The notes under the pieces: model-generated
What the model was told of the DNA's origin: nothing
Seen by the model: the letters and a program-made list of their open reading frames with translations, nothing else
The model's database searches: none
Made by a program: the position numbers and the translations under genes
Part shown: positions 54,746-63,719 of the stretch, one piece after another
How the letters are laid out: each line of letters starts with the position of its first letter
Numbering within the stretch: position 1 is the stretch's first letter
NCBI RefSeq assembly: GCF_041902845.1
Contig: NZ_CP159486.1
Location: 4,071,295-4,135,294, forward strand
Source: Limibacterium fermenti
GTDB lineage: Bacteria; Bacteroidota; Bacteroidia; Bacteroidales; Dysgonomonadaceae
Reading direction: 5' to 3'
DNA: 64,000 nucleotides

Positions 54746-56140
54746 ATGAAGAAAAAACAATTGATTATTTTATGTACATTGCTGTTGTCGAATGCGTTGC
54801 AGGCGCAACAGGGCTTTGTGCATGAACGGTCGCACGGATATGTGTGGCCGGAAGAAAAAGACGTGCTGGAGAAACTCGACCGCTGGCAGGACCTGAAATT
54901 TGGGGTATTGTTCCATTGGGGACTCTATTCGGTGCCCGGCATTGTGGAGTCGTGGTCGATTTGCTCGGAGGATGTCGATTGGATACCGCGAGACAGTACC
55001 CTCTCGTATGAAGATTATAAGAAATGGTACTGGGGACTGAAGGATCGTTTTAATCCGGTCGATTTCAATCCCGATCAATGGAGCGAAGTCATGCAGCAGG
55101 CGGGAATGAAGTATGCGATCTTCACCACAAAACACCATGACGGCTTTTGTCTGTTCGACAGCAAGGAAACCGATTTTTCCATCGCGCACGGGCCGTTCGG
55201 GAATCATCCGAAGGCCGATGCGGCGCGTTTCGTATTCGAGGCTTTCCGTAAAAAAGATTTCATGGTGGGGGCTTACTTCTCAAAACCCGACTGGCATAGC
55301 CAGAATTACTGGTGGGACTATTATGCTACGCCCAACCGGAATGTCAACTATAAAATCGAACGTCATCCGCAACGCTGGGAGAATTTCCGCCGGTTTACCT
55401 ATCATCAAATTGAAGAGTTGATGACCGGCTACGGCGACCTCGACATCCTTTGGCTCGACGGCGGATGGGTAGCTGCTCCCCGCCAGGATATCGGAATGGA
55501 TGACATCGCCGCTATGGCGCGCCGCAATCAACCCGGAATGCTGATTGTCGACCGTACCATCCGGGGAAAATATGAGAATTATCAAACGCCCGAACGGTCG
55601 ATTCCTGCCGAACAGTTTCCCTATCCGTGGGAGAGTTGCATCCCCTTGAGCAGCGATTGGGGATGGATTCCCGACGCGAAGTTCAAGTCGCCGGCCGAGG
55701 TCATCGCTTTGTTGATCGAAGTCACGGCGAAAGGAGGAAATCTCTTGCTCGGGGTAGGGCCCACGCCGCAAGGCCTCATTCAGCCCGAAGTGGCTGTTAT
55801 CCTAAAGCAGATTGGGGATTGGCTCGACATCAACGGCCGCGGCATTTATCATACGCGTATCACTCCGCAATATCATAGCGGAAATGTCTGGTTTACCGCC
55901 GCGAAAGATCCGCAAACTCTCTATGCTCATTATATTCCGCCGCACGGAGAGGAATCGCCTGACTTTATCGAATGGGAAGGGAATGCTCCGGTCAGAGGGA
56001 CTAAGATGATATGCCTGCAAACCAACAAGCCTGTAAAATGGCGCCTTGTCGATAACAAAACTCGGATAACCTTGCCGAAAATGAAAAATAAAACTACCTT
56101 GCCGCTTGTTTTTACATATCAAAAAGATATAGAACGATGA
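54746..56140 (+). CDS. GH29 alpha-L-fucosidase
   Basis: The 464-residue secreted enzyme (signal peptide ending NALQAQQG) has GH29 motifs 'DLKFGVLFHWGLYSVPG', 'KYAIFTTKHHDGFCLFDSKETDFS' and 'GYGDLDILWLDGGW', whose Asp is the usual nucleophile. 'EVTAKGGNLLLGVGPTPQGLIQPE' follows. It would release terminal alpha-L-fucose. It overlaps the following GH3 gene by four bases, so both enzymes are made together. Confidence 0.94.
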   Translation: MKKKQLIILCTLLLSNALQAQQGFVHERSHGYVWPEEKDVLEKLDRWQDLKFGVLFHWGLYSVPGIVESWSICSEDVDWIPRDSTLSYEDYKKWYWGLKDRFNPVDFNPDQWSEVMQQAGMKYAIFTTKHHDGFCLFDSKETDFSIAHGPFGNHPKADAARFVFEAFRKKDFMVGAYFSKPDWHSQNYWWDYYATPNRNVNYKIERHPQRWENFRRFTYHQIEELMTGYGDLDILWLDGGWVAAPRQDIGMDDIAAMARRNQPGMLIVDRTIRGKYENYQTPERSIPAEQFPYPWESCIPLSSDWGWIPDAKFKSPAEVIALLIEVTAKGGNLLLGVGPTPQGLIQPEVAVILKQIGDWLDINGRGIYHTRITPQYHSGNVWFTAAKDPQTLYAHYIPPHGEESPDFIEWEGNAPVRGTKMICLQTNKPVKWRLVDNKTRITLPKMKNKTTLPLVFTYQKDIER

Positions 56141-58500
56141 AGTGTAATCTCCGAATAATGGTGTGGTGTTGTTTATGCGCCGTAATTCAATTCTCTTTTG
56201 CGCAAAAAGGATATAAAGACTCCTCCGCGCCGGTCGATGAACGGGTGAAAGACCTGCTTGCACGGATGACCGTCGAGGAAAAGATCGGTCAGCTATGCAG
56301 TCCGACGGGATGGGAAATGTACGAAAAAGTCGACGGTCACACCGTGCGCGTATCATCCGCTTTCAAAGAAAAGATGCAGGACATGCCGGTAGGGCTGTTT
56401 TGGGCTACGCTTCGTGCCGACCCCTGGACACGTAAAACGCTCGAAACGGGACTGACCCCTGAGCTGGCGGCGAAAGCACTCAATGAGTTGCAACGGTATG
56501 CCATGGAGCACACGCGTCTGGGCATTCCGCTGCTCTTTGCCGAGGAGTGCCCCCACGGGCATATGGCCATCGGGACGACGGTTTTTCCCACCTCTTTGGC
56601 ACAGTCGGGGACATTCAATCCTGACCTCATAGAGCAAATGGCTACCGCTATTGCAGCCGAGGCGCGTTTGCAGGGAGCGCATATCGGCTACGGCCCTATT
56701 CTGGATGTTGCGCGCGATCCCCGGTGGTCGAGAATGGAGGAAACATTCGGCGAAGATCCTGTGTTGACGGGCATCATCGGCAGCGCTTTCGTAAAGGGAT
56801 TGCAGGGCGATGACTTCCGCGACGGACGCCATGTCTATTCCACCCTCAAGCATTTTGCTGCTTATGGCATTCCTTCGGGAGGACATAACGGCCAAAAGGC
56901 GAATATCGGCTTGCGCGAGCTGTTTTCCGATCATCTCGAGCCGTTCAGGATCGCCATCGGTGCGGGCGCCAAAACCATTATGACTTCTTATAATTCCATC
57001 GACGGTATTCCTTCTACGGGAAATAATTTCCTTTTAACCGATATCCTGCGCGGGCAATGGGGGTTCGACGGATTTGTCTTTTCGGATCTCGGCAGTATCG
57101 AAGGCCTTGCCACGACACATCGCATGGCCCCCGACATTCAATATGCGGCGGCGATAGCCTTGCAGGCCGGATTGGATGTCGATTTGGGCGGTAAGGCATT
57201 CGGGAATAACCTGAAGCAGGCGTTGGAAGATGATTTGGTGACGATGGCCGATATCGACCGGGCGGTTGCGAATGTGTTGGCGTTGAAATTCGGGATGGGA
57301 CTGTTCGAAAATCCCTATGTCGATCCCGCACAAGCAGCCCGTTTTGTGCACAACGACAAGCATAAGCGGTTGGCGCGCGAAGTGGCGCGGCAGGGAACCG
57401 TGTTGTTGAAAAACGAGGAGGGCTTATTGCCGTTGTCGAAGACTATCGGATCTATTGCCGTCATCGGACCCAATGCCGATAACCTGTATAACCAATTAGG
57501 CGATTATACGGCGCCGCAAAAGCGATCGGACATCGTTACCGTCCTCGATGGCATACGTGCCGCAGTCGGCCCGGAGACCGTTGTCCGTTATGCTCGGGGA
57601 TGCGCCGTACGCGACACGACGCAAAGCGATATTGCCGGTGCGGTGCGGATCGCGCGGCAATCCGATGCGGTCGTGCTGGTGGTCGGCGGATCGAGTGCCC
57701 GGGATTTCAAAACCGAGTATATCGCCACGGGAGCCGCTACGGTGACGGTGCAGAAAGAGGATGTGCTCTCCGACATGGAGTCGGGTGAAGGGTACGACCG
57801 CAGCACGCTCGACCTGATGGGCGACCAACTCGAACTGCTCGATGCGCTTGCTGCAACCGGCAAGCCGCTCATTGTCGTGTATATTCAGGGGCGGCCGCTT
57901 AATATGAACCTTGCCTTGCAAAAAGCCGGTGCGTTGCTCACGGCGTGGTATCCCGGGGAGGAAGGCGGGCACGCTATAGCCGATATCCTGTTCGGCGACT
58001 ACAATCCCGCAGGCCGTCTGCCGGTATCGGTGCCGAGATCGGTGGGACAGTTGCCGGTGTACTATTCGTTGGGTAAGCAGGCCGATTATGTCGAAGAAAG
58101 TAGTTCCCCGTTGTTTCCGTTCGGATATGGCTTGAGTTACACGTCTTTTCGTTACGATGCGCTGTCTATTCAAGTAGACGATACTACCGTCAATATCCGT
58201 TGCACCGTAACCAATACGGGAGAGCGTGACGGCGACGAAGTCGTGCAGTTATATCTTAGGGATGACGTCAGTTCGGTTGTTACGCCGCCGATCCAATTAA
58301 AGGACTTCCGTCGCCTCGGTTTGCGTAAAGGCGAGTCGAAGCAAATCTCGTTCGTCTTAAATGAAGACGATCTGGCGTTCTATAACCTGTATTTGGTGCG
58401 AAAGGCTGAGCCGGGCGACTTCACTGTACTGATCGGCGCTTCGGCAAGCGATATCCGGTTGAACGGAACCTTCCGGTGGAAAGGAAATGGCGAAAGATGA
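56137..58500 (+). CDS. GH3 family glycoside hydrolase (beta-glucosidase/xylosidase type)
   Basis: The 787-residue protein has a signal peptide (VIQFSFAQ), the GH3 N-terminal barrel ('DLLARMTVEEKIGQLCSP', 'GPILDVARDPRWSRMEETFGEDP', 'STLKHFAAYG', nucleophile Asp in 'FDGFVFSDLGSI'), the C-terminal sandwich ('GTVLLKNEEGLLPL', 'SIAVIGPNADN') and a fibronectin III-like end ('VTNTGERDGDEVVQLYLRDD'). It removes a non-reducing-end beta-linked sugar. Exact specificity is uncertain. Translation is coupled to the fucosidase by an ATGA overlap. Confidence 0.95.
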   Translation: MKCNLRIMVWCCLCAVIQFSFAQKGYKDSSAPVDERVKDLLARMTVEEKIGQLCSPTGWEMYEKVDGHTVRVSSAFKEKMQDMPVGLFWATLRADPWTRKTLETGLTPELAAKALNELQRYAMEHTRLGIPLLFAEECPHGHMAIGTTVFPTSLAQSGTFNPDLIEQMATAIAAEARLQGAHIGYGPILDVARDPRWSRMEETFGEDPVLTGIIGSAFVKGLQGDDFRDGRHVYSTLKHFAAYGIPSGGHNGQKANIGLRELFSDHLEPFRIAIGAGAKTIMTSYNSIDGIPSTGNNFLLTDILRGQWGFDGFVFSDLGSIEGLATTHRMAPDIQYAAAIALQAGLDVDLGGKAFGNNLKQALEDDLVTMADIDRAVANVLALKFGMGLFENPYVDPAQAARFVHNDKHKRLAREVARQGTVLLKNEEGLLPLSKTIGSIAVIGPNADNLYNQLGDYTAPQKRSDIVTVLDGIRAAVGPETVVRYARGCAVRDTTQSDIAGAVRIARQSDAVVLVVGGSSARDFKTEYIATGAATVTVQKEDVLSDMESGEGYDRSTLDLMGDQLELLDALAATGKPLIVVYIQGRPLNMNLALQKAGALLTAWYPGEEGGHAIADILFGDYNPAGRLPVSVPRSVGQLPVYYSLGKQADYVEESSSPLFPFGYGLSYTSFRYDALSIQVDDTTVNIRCTVTNTGERDGDEVVQLYLRDDVSSVVTPPIQLKDFRRLGLRKGESKQISFVLNEDDLAFYNLYLVRKAEPGDFTVLIGASASDIRLNGTFRWKGNGER

Positions 58501-58580
58501 TATAACGCGTGTATCGGTTGGGAGTGCAAGGGGCGCGTAACCGGAAAAATTTGATTTTGTCACCTTCTAAATTGATTGTA

Positions 58581-58868
58581 ATGGTCGTGCAATCGATGTC
58601 TGAGGTCGCTAAATCGATATTGCAGTTAATGCATTTTCTTCTGAATGGAATGCAAATGCTATTGACTATTGTGCAAGTACATTCAACCGGTGTTCATTTG
58701 AGATTGGATACCTTGCAGTTGATATTGTCGGTCTCGCAATTAACATTGGCAGGACTGCAATCGATATCGGATTTCAAACATTGGATTCTGACAGTCGTGC
58801 AAGTGATGTTGACCTTTATACATGATGATACGTTTGTAATGCATGAAAGAGTGAAACGAATGCAATGA
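58581..58868 (+). CDS. Small protein built of 7-residue repeats (about 95 aa)
   Basis: From ATG 58581 the reading frame is a run of about 13 consecutive 21-bp units. Each encodes hydrophobic-(Gln/His)-x-x-x-x-x, e.g. VQSMSEV, MHFLLNG, MQMLLTI, LQLILSV, LQSISDF, VQVMLTF, and it ends MHERVKR-MQ-stop. Unit DNA differs widely while the (V/L/M/I)-(Q/H) pair is kept in most, so the repeat seems preserved at the protein level. A GTG at 58509, eight bases after the GH3 stop, would extend it in frame. No signal peptide or known family was recognised. It could be a short helical repeat or coiled-coil-like peptide, or decayed minisatellite DNA. Confidence 0.5.
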   Translation: MVVQSMSEVAKSILQLMHFLLNGMQMLLTIVQVHSTGVHLRLDTLQLILSVSQLTLAGLQSISDFKHWILTVVQVMLTFIHDDTFVMHERVKRMQ

Positions 58869-59014
58869 ATATCGGATGGACTTCGAAATGATAGAATTAA
58901 AAAAACAAAATAGTGCTATATACCAGAATAAATGTATCTTAACTTGATAGATGGGGATATTCTTTAATATAAATATGTCGTAATGCAACTTTAGAGAGTT
59001 AAAGTAAATTAAAG

Positions 59015-59047
59015 TTGAATAACGGGTCAACTTATGTCCTATCTTTG
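59015..59047 (+). promoter_or_regulatory. Promoter of the 59076 gene
   Basis: TTG (59015-59017) and perfect TATCTTTG (59040-59047) are 22 bases apart, 28 bases before the start codon. The rest of the 58869-59014 spacer shows nothing recognisable. Confidence 0.65.
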
Positions 59048-59075
59048 TCCTATTAACTATTAAATTTCAAAGAAA

Positions 59076-59756
59076 ATGGATAAAAAGACATTGAATTTCT
59101 TTGAGATGACTTACACCACCAATGATCTGATGCAGGCCAATCTCACCCGGTTGGAACCCTATCCTCAATTAACAAAGGATGCGGCATTGTTGAACACCAC
59201 CCTCGGCACTACCGGCGGCGTGATGAAAGAAGTACAGAAAGATACCTCGGGCGCTACCGATGACAAATCGAATGCCCGGATGGCGGCTATTCTCAAAACG
59301 GTTTCCGTTGCGCGCCGCGCCAGCGTGTATCCGATGCTGACCAATAACCGTCAACTCTTTGAACAGCTCGATATTCAGAAAAGCGATTTGACACGTTTGG
59401 CGCAAACGGCTCTTACCGAACGGCTCAACGGCGTTTACGACGATGTGGTTTCCATTCAGGAACCGATTGCGGGGATGGGCGTTCCGCCCGAAGAAACGGT
59501 GGAGATGCGCACGCTCATCGATGCCTACGCCAAGTATAAAGCCGTTCCCCGCACGCTGACGGCGCAGCACAAGACGCTTAACCAATCGAGTCTTCCTGCC
59601 CTGAAGAAAGAGTTCCGCACCATCCTCGACCGGCTCGACCGACTGATGTTGGTCTTCGAAGGCACGTCTTTCTACGAAGATTATCGCAATGCCCGCATCA
59701 TCATCGACCGTACCGGACATGAACCGGAAGAGGGAGACAAGGGGACAAAGGGATGA
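59076..59756 (+). CDS. Unrecognised helical protein (226 aa)
   Basis: No signal peptide or membrane helix. The sequence is almost entirely predicted helix ('TTNDLMQANLTRLEPYPQLTKDAALLNTTLG', 'RRASVYPMLTNNRQLFEQLDIQ', 'LPALKKEFRTILDRLDRLMLVFEGTSFYEDYRNARIIIDRTG'). The last residues (EEGDKGTKG) are encoded by GGAGACAAGGGGACAAAGG, a piece of the purine-rich repeat also seen at 8762-8841, so the stop may have been set by repeat expansion. It has its own consensus promoter. It resembles Bacteroidales proteins of unknown function; none could be named with confidence. Confidence 0.75.
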   Translation: MDKKTLNFFEMTYTTNDLMQANLTRLEPYPQLTKDAALLNTTLGTTGGVMKEVQKDTSGATDDKSNARMAAILKTVSVARRASVYPMLTNNRQLFEQLDIQKSDLTRLAQTALTERLNGVYDDVVSIQEPIAGMGVPPEETVEMRTLIDAYAKYKAVPRTLTAQHKTLNQSSLPALKKEFRTILDRLDRLMLVFEGTSFYEDYRNARIIIDRTGHEPEEGDKGTKG

Positions 59757-60208
59757 CGATATACGGCTACGCCTAATAATGGCGAACGCCGATAGGTGAA
59801 GACCGGTGACAAAGGGCTAAAAAGAGAAAGGAGGCCATGATTACAGCGGGAGTGTCGCTTTGAGCGACGCCCCCTGTAACGGAGTTACGCCTCCATTACT
59901 GGCAAGCGTATTATCATGCGATTCTTAGCGGAATCTAATTCATGAAAAAGCATTTATGAGGAATTCTTAATTTGTCCATCACACAATAAGAGCCGGCAAC
60001 CTGACGGATAATCATCAGAGAAAGGGATGAAGGATAATGACTCTTCCCTTCCTCTCCGCTCGTGGAGTTCCGGAATTTGTTATGTGAACCGTGATGCATG
60101 TTATTGGTAACCGCTATGGGTGAATGTAAGAAAATAACGGCAATTTCCTTTTTTTATTGTCGCTCATAGAAAATATCCTTAAAATCACGGTGACATACTT
60201 TTTTTGCC
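59757..60208. other. Spacer with a REP-like hairpin (59841-59879) and no gene
   Basis: The hairpin at 59841-59879 has outer arms TTACAG/CTGTAA and inner GTCGCT/AGCGAC, matching the plan of the element at 13466-13500. Just before it is 'GAAGACCGGTGACAAAGGG', a piece of the GACCGG-type repeat. The rest is unremarkable and lacks convincing ORFs. Confidence 0.6.
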
Positions 60209-60216
60209 TATCTTTG
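60209..60216 (+). promoter_or_regulatory. -7 box for the thioredoxin lipoprotein
   Basis: TATCTTTG lies 27 bases before ATG 60243. This makes the upstream in-frame start at 60204 impossible, since it would fall inside the promoter. No matching -33 TTG is seen. Confidence 0.55.
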
Positions 60217-60242
60217 CTCCGTATAAATATAAAAAAGTAAAA

Positions 60243-61358
60243 ATGAAAAGGACAGTCTTTTTTTTAACGGTGATGGCTCTTTTGTTTTCTTGCCAACAAG
60301 GTAAGAATTATACGGTTAAGGGTAAGGTAGCCGATCCTGCTTACGAAGGAAAAAATGTATACGTGCAAGCAATCAGCGGCGATGAAATGGTTACCGTCGA
60401 CACTCTTACGATAACCGATAATGCGTTTACTCTTAAGGGTGAAGCCGATACTACTGTGTTGCGCTTCATTGCGTTGGATGAAACGGTTAACCCCGAAAAA
60501 CCGTCCCGTATTCCGGTACTCGTGGAGCCGGGTACGATTGAAATCAACTTCGATTCGGTTATCACCGTCAAAGGAACAGCGGTAAATAATGCCTATAACG
60601 ATTTTCGTCTTCATCAAAGAGACCTCACGACAGAGATCCGGAGCGTAGTCGATCAATATAATAAAGCTCATTCCGAAGGAACAATAACGGATGCTTTGGA
60701 GAAAGAAATAAATGTAGCGTATGACCGCATTAGCGGCGAAATCGATAGTCTCAACTTCCATTTTGTGAAAGAGAATATAAAAAACGATCTCGGTCAATAT
60801 CTATTCATGGCTTCGGCTTCGATGTTCAGTCCCGAAAAGCAGAAAGAAATTCTGGCTTTGACCGATGACGAGTTTAAGGCGAATGCCAATATTCAACGGA
60901 TCGTAGAGCGCCTTGAAAATTATGAGAATGTTGCCGTCGGTAAGAAATTTGTCGATTTCACTTTAAAAGATCCTCAGGGAAAAGACGTTTCTCTTTCCGA
61001 TTATGCCGGAAAAGGGAAAGTGGTATTGGTTGACTTTTGGGCTTCTTGGTGCGGACCGTGTCGCGATGAAATGCCCAATGTGGTGGAAGCTTACAAAAAA
61101 TATAAAAATAAAGATTTCGAAGTTGTAGGCGTTTCCCTCGATCAGGAGCACGAAAAATGGGTGAAAGGCATTCAAGACTTACAAATTACCTGGCCGCAAA
61201 TGTCGGATCTCAACTATTGGGATAGCCCCGTCGTTAATCTGTATGCTATCAACGGCATTCCTCATACCGTTCTTATCGGCAAGGACGGAACCATTATCGA
61301 AAAAGATTTGAGAGGCGAAGAGTTACATAAAAAGCTGGATGAGCTGCTTGCTCAATAA
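60243..61358 (+). CDS. TlpA-like thioredoxin-fold lipoprotein with DUF4369-type N-terminus
   Basis: ATG 60243 gives 371 residues with a lipoprotein signal (MKRTVFFLTVMALLFSC). The first ~120 residues are a DUF4369-like beta domain ('YTVKGKVADPAYEGKNVYVQA', 'FTLKGEADTTVLRFIALDE'). The C-terminal ~140 are a TlpA/ResA thioredoxin domain with the CGPC active site ('LVDFWASWCGPCRDEMPNVVEAYKKYK') and cis-Pro 'INGIPHTVLIGKDG'. It should act as a periplasmic disulfide reductase. The architecture is common in Bacteroidetes. Confidence 0.94.
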   Translation: MKRTVFFLTVMALLFSCQQGKNYTVKGKVADPAYEGKNVYVQAISGDEMVTVDTLTITDNAFTLKGEADTTVLRFIALDETVNPEKPSRIPVLVEPGTIEINFDSVITVKGTAVNNAYNDFRLHQRDLTTEIRSVVDQYNKAHSEGTITDALEKEINVAYDRISGEIDSLNFHFVKENIKNDLGQYLFMASASMFSPEKQKEILALTDDEFKANANIQRIVERLENYENVAVGKKFVDFTLKDPQGKDVSLSDYAGKGKVVLVDFWASWCGPCRDEMPNVVEAYKKYKNKDFEVVGVSLDQEHEKWVKGIQDLQITWPQMSDLNYWDSPVVNLYAINGIPHTVLIGKDGTIIEKDLRGEELHKKLDELLAQ

Positions 61359-61375
61359 TTCTTTTTAGCTGCTTA

Positions 61376-61558
61376 GAAACTGTTTTGAATTTTTTTATGC
61401 GGTGTTTTTTAGGTTTTTTTTGATGGATTTGGGCTTTCGTTTCGCATCGAATAGCGGGCTATTGGAAAGAAAGGAAAGTTCAAAGGCGTAAAAAAGGGTA
61501 AAAAACAGCATAAAAGAATAAACAAAATTAGATCATTCGGAAAATTCAAAACAGTTTC
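61376..61558. mobile_element. MITE (183 bp), 19-bp inverted ends, TTA target duplication
   Basis: AGAAACTGTTTTGAATTTT (61375-61393) and its exact reverse complement (61541-61559) bound the element. Pairing continues imperfectly inward (TTTTATGC...GTTTTTTA against TAAAAAACAGCATAAAA). Reading the ends as GAAACTG...CAGTTTC leaves TTA on both sides (61373-61375, 61559-61561), a 3-bp duplication of the TNA type used by some IS5-family elements. It has no ORF, so it must be mobilised in trans. It lies harmlessly after the thioredoxin gene. Confidence 0.85.
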
Positions 61559-61693
61559 TTAATACGAAGAGAGGACTCAGGATGTGTCGGAATCGGTACA
61601 GCCTGAGTCCTTTTTCAGTCTTCACTTTATCTTTGTTTGTTGATGTTGTAAACTAAAAAACCTGAATTAGCGGATTAATTTAAAATTTATACC

Positions 61694-61701
61694 TACTTTT
61701 G
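61694..61701 (+). promoter_or_regulatory. -7 box of the amidase gene
   Basis: TACTTTTG matches the consensus, 11-17 bases before the possible start codons 61712 and 61718. A short leader is implied; the -33 element is unclear. Confidence 0.5.
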
Positions 61702-61711
61702 CAACAAACAA

Positions 61712-62806
61712 ATGGATATGAAACGATATAAAGCACTTATCATGGGTTGTCTTATGGGTGTTTTTCTATCGGTCTTTGTAACGGAACAGGTATTCGCCCA
61801 AAAGGAGAAATTCACGGTGGTGATTGATCCTGGTCACGGAGGAAAAGATCCGGGAGCCATAGGTGCAAGTTCGAGAGAGAAAGATATTGTTTTGTCTGTC
61901 GGGAAGCAGGTAGGACAACTGATTCAGAACAATCATTCCGATGTCGATGTTGTATATACCAGGAAGAGTGATCATTTTGTCGCATTAAACCGCCGGGCCG
62001 AAATTGCCAATAAAGCCCATGCCGACTTATTTATATCGATTCATTGCAATGCATTGGATCGAAGGAAAAAGTCCCCTCAAGGGGTAGAAACCTTTGTGTT
62101 GGGATTGCATCGAAGCAAGGATAACTTGGAGGTGGCTAAAGCCGAAAACGCGGTGATTATGTACGAAGAAGATTACTCTACAAAATACGAGGGGTTCGAT
62201 CCCTCTCAGCCGGAGTCGTATATTATCTTCGAGTTTATGGCTAACAAGTTCCTCGACCAAAGTGTATATTTTGCCTCTATGGTTCAAAATCAGCTTGTTA
62301 ATCAGTCGGGGAGAACCAACCGGAATGTGCGTCAGGCCGGGTTTCTGGTATTGCGCGAGGTGGCAATGCCGAGTATTTTGATCGAATTGGGATACATCAG
62401 TAACCCGCAGGAAGAAAAATATATGAAGAGTGCTTCAGGACAATCTTCCTTAGCCAAATCCGTTTACCTTGCGTTTAAAGAATACAAGAGGGAGTATGAT
62501 AAGAAGAACTCTGTATTTACAAATGTGAACCGCCAGCAGGCGTCGTCTGCCTCTACGGTCGCTCCGATGACTGCCGGCACCGAGTATCGCATTCAATTTC
62601 TGACTTCTTCGCGCAAATACTCAAACGGAGCAAAGGTTTTCAAGGGACTCGAGCCGGTAGATTTTTATATGGATGGTCAAATCTATAAATATACCTATGG
62701 GCGAACGACCGATCCGAACGAAATAAAAAGGATGTTGAAAACGGTTCAAAAAAATTTTAAAGACGCTTTTATCATCGAGTTTGCCGATGGTCAACGGGTT
62801 AAATAA
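61712..62806 (+). CDS. N-acetylmuramoyl-L-alanine amidase (AmiC type)
   Basis: The 364-residue protein has a signal peptide (MGCLMGVFLSVFVTEQVFAQ) and an Amidase_3 catalytic domain with zinc ligands in 'VVIDPGHGGKDPGAIG', Glu in 'SSREKDIVL', His in 'DLFISIHCNAL' and catalytic Glu in 'PSILIELGYISNPQEEKYM'. A C-terminal SPOR-like stretch ('YRIQFLTSSRKYSNGAKVFKGLEPVDFYMDGQIYKYTYG') may bind denuded glycan at the septum. It splits daughter-cell peptidoglycan. ATG 61718 is an alternative start. It is coupled with the MCE gene 19 bases downstream. Confidence 0.94.
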   Translation: MDMKRYKALIMGCLMGVFLSVFVTEQVFAQKEKFTVVIDPGHGGKDPGAIGASSREKDIVLSVGKQVGQLIQNNHSDVDVVYTRKSDHFVALNRRAEIANKAHADLFISIHCNALDRRKKSPQGVETFVLGLHRSKDNLEVAKAENAVIMYEEDYSTKYEGFDPSQPESYIIFEFMANKFLDQSVYFASMVQNQLVNQSGRTNRNVRQAGFLVLREVAMPSILIELGYISNPQEEKYMKSASGQSSLAKSVYLAFKEYKREYDKKNSVFTNVNRQQASSASTVAPMTAGTEYRIQFLTSSRKYSNGAKVFKGLEPVDFYMDGQIYKYTYGRTTDPNEIKRMLKTVQKNFKDAFIIEFADGQRVK

Positions 62807-62825
62807 TAAACACTCTTAACGTAAT

Positions 62826-63719
62826 ATGAAGACAAACTTAAGTAGAAACGCTCTTATCGGATTAGCTTTCATTGCCAGTTTGGTGATGATCTATTTTGGA
62901 ATTAATTTTCTGAAAGGTATCAATATCTTTAAAAATAAGAATACCTATATCGCTGTTTTCGAAGATGTATATTTATTGAATGTCTCTTCTCCGGTATATG
63001 TGCAAGGATATCAAATAGGATTGGTCAACTCTGTCAAGCGAATCGGTGACAATCCTATGAAATTTGCGGTGGAAATTAATTTGGAGGAAGGATTTCGTCC
63101 TTCCCAGGGAAGTTCTTTGGAGTTCGGTTCCGATTTATTCGGGGCTTCCTATGTGAGTTTGATAATGCCTCCGAGCACAACGTACCTGGAACCCGGCGAC
63201 ACCATACCGGGCACTAAAAAAGCCGGGATGATGGATGGGGTGGCGGCCGTTGTGCCGAAAGCTGATTCCATATTGATGCATGTCGACTCAGTCGTGTTAA
63301 CGCTGAACGCTTTGCTATCCAATCCTATGTGGAATAGGTCGATCGATGGGATAGGGCAGACCGTGCAACAATTAAACCGCTCCAGTAAAAGCTTGAATAG
63401 TCTGTTGGGCTCCCTCGAAAGAGACTTGCCGGCTGTTACGCACAATTTGACAGGGGTGTCGGAAGACTTGAAAGAAGTGAGTCAGGAGTTGAGTCAGTTG
63501 GAAATGCAAAAAACGTTTGCTTCTATTGATGAAACGGTTTCGAACCTGCGAAGCATATCCGGCAAGATCAATAACGATGACAGTTCTTTAGGCATGCTTT
63601 TAAATACTACGCAATTGCATGATAGTTTGACCAGCACCCTCGACAATGCGACCCAGTTGTTAGAAGATATCCGTAAAAACCCCAGTCGTTATTTAAGCAT
63701 AAGGCTCCGGTTGTTTTGA
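62826..63719 (+). CDS. MCE/MlaD family lipid-transport protein
   Basis: The 297-residue protein has one N-terminal membrane helix (about 9-28, 'LIGLAFIASLVMIYFGINFLKG'). A single MCE domain follows (about 38-115; 'AVFEDVYLLNVSSPVYVQGYQIGLVNSVK', 'FGSDLFGASYVSLIMPP'), then a coiled helical tail (about 170-270). MlaD-type proteins form hexameric rings that shuttle phospholipids between membranes. The amidase-MCE pairing is frequent in Bacteroidetes. No Mla ABC genes are visible within the window. Confidence 0.92.
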   Translation: MKTNLSRNALIGLAFIASLVMIYFGINFLKGINIFKNKNTYIAVFEDVYLLNVSSPVYVQGYQIGLVNSVKRIGDNPMKFAVEINLEEGFRPSQGSSLEFGSDLFGASYVSLIMPPSTTYLEPGDTIPGTKKAGMMDGVAAVVPKADSILMHVDSVVLTLNALLSNPMWNRSIDGIGQTVQQLNRSSKSLNSLLGSLERDLPAVTHNLTGVSEDLKEVSQELSQLEMQKTFASIDETVSNLRSISGKINNDDSSLGMLLNTTQLHDSLTSTLDNATQLLEDIRKNPSRYLSIRLRLF

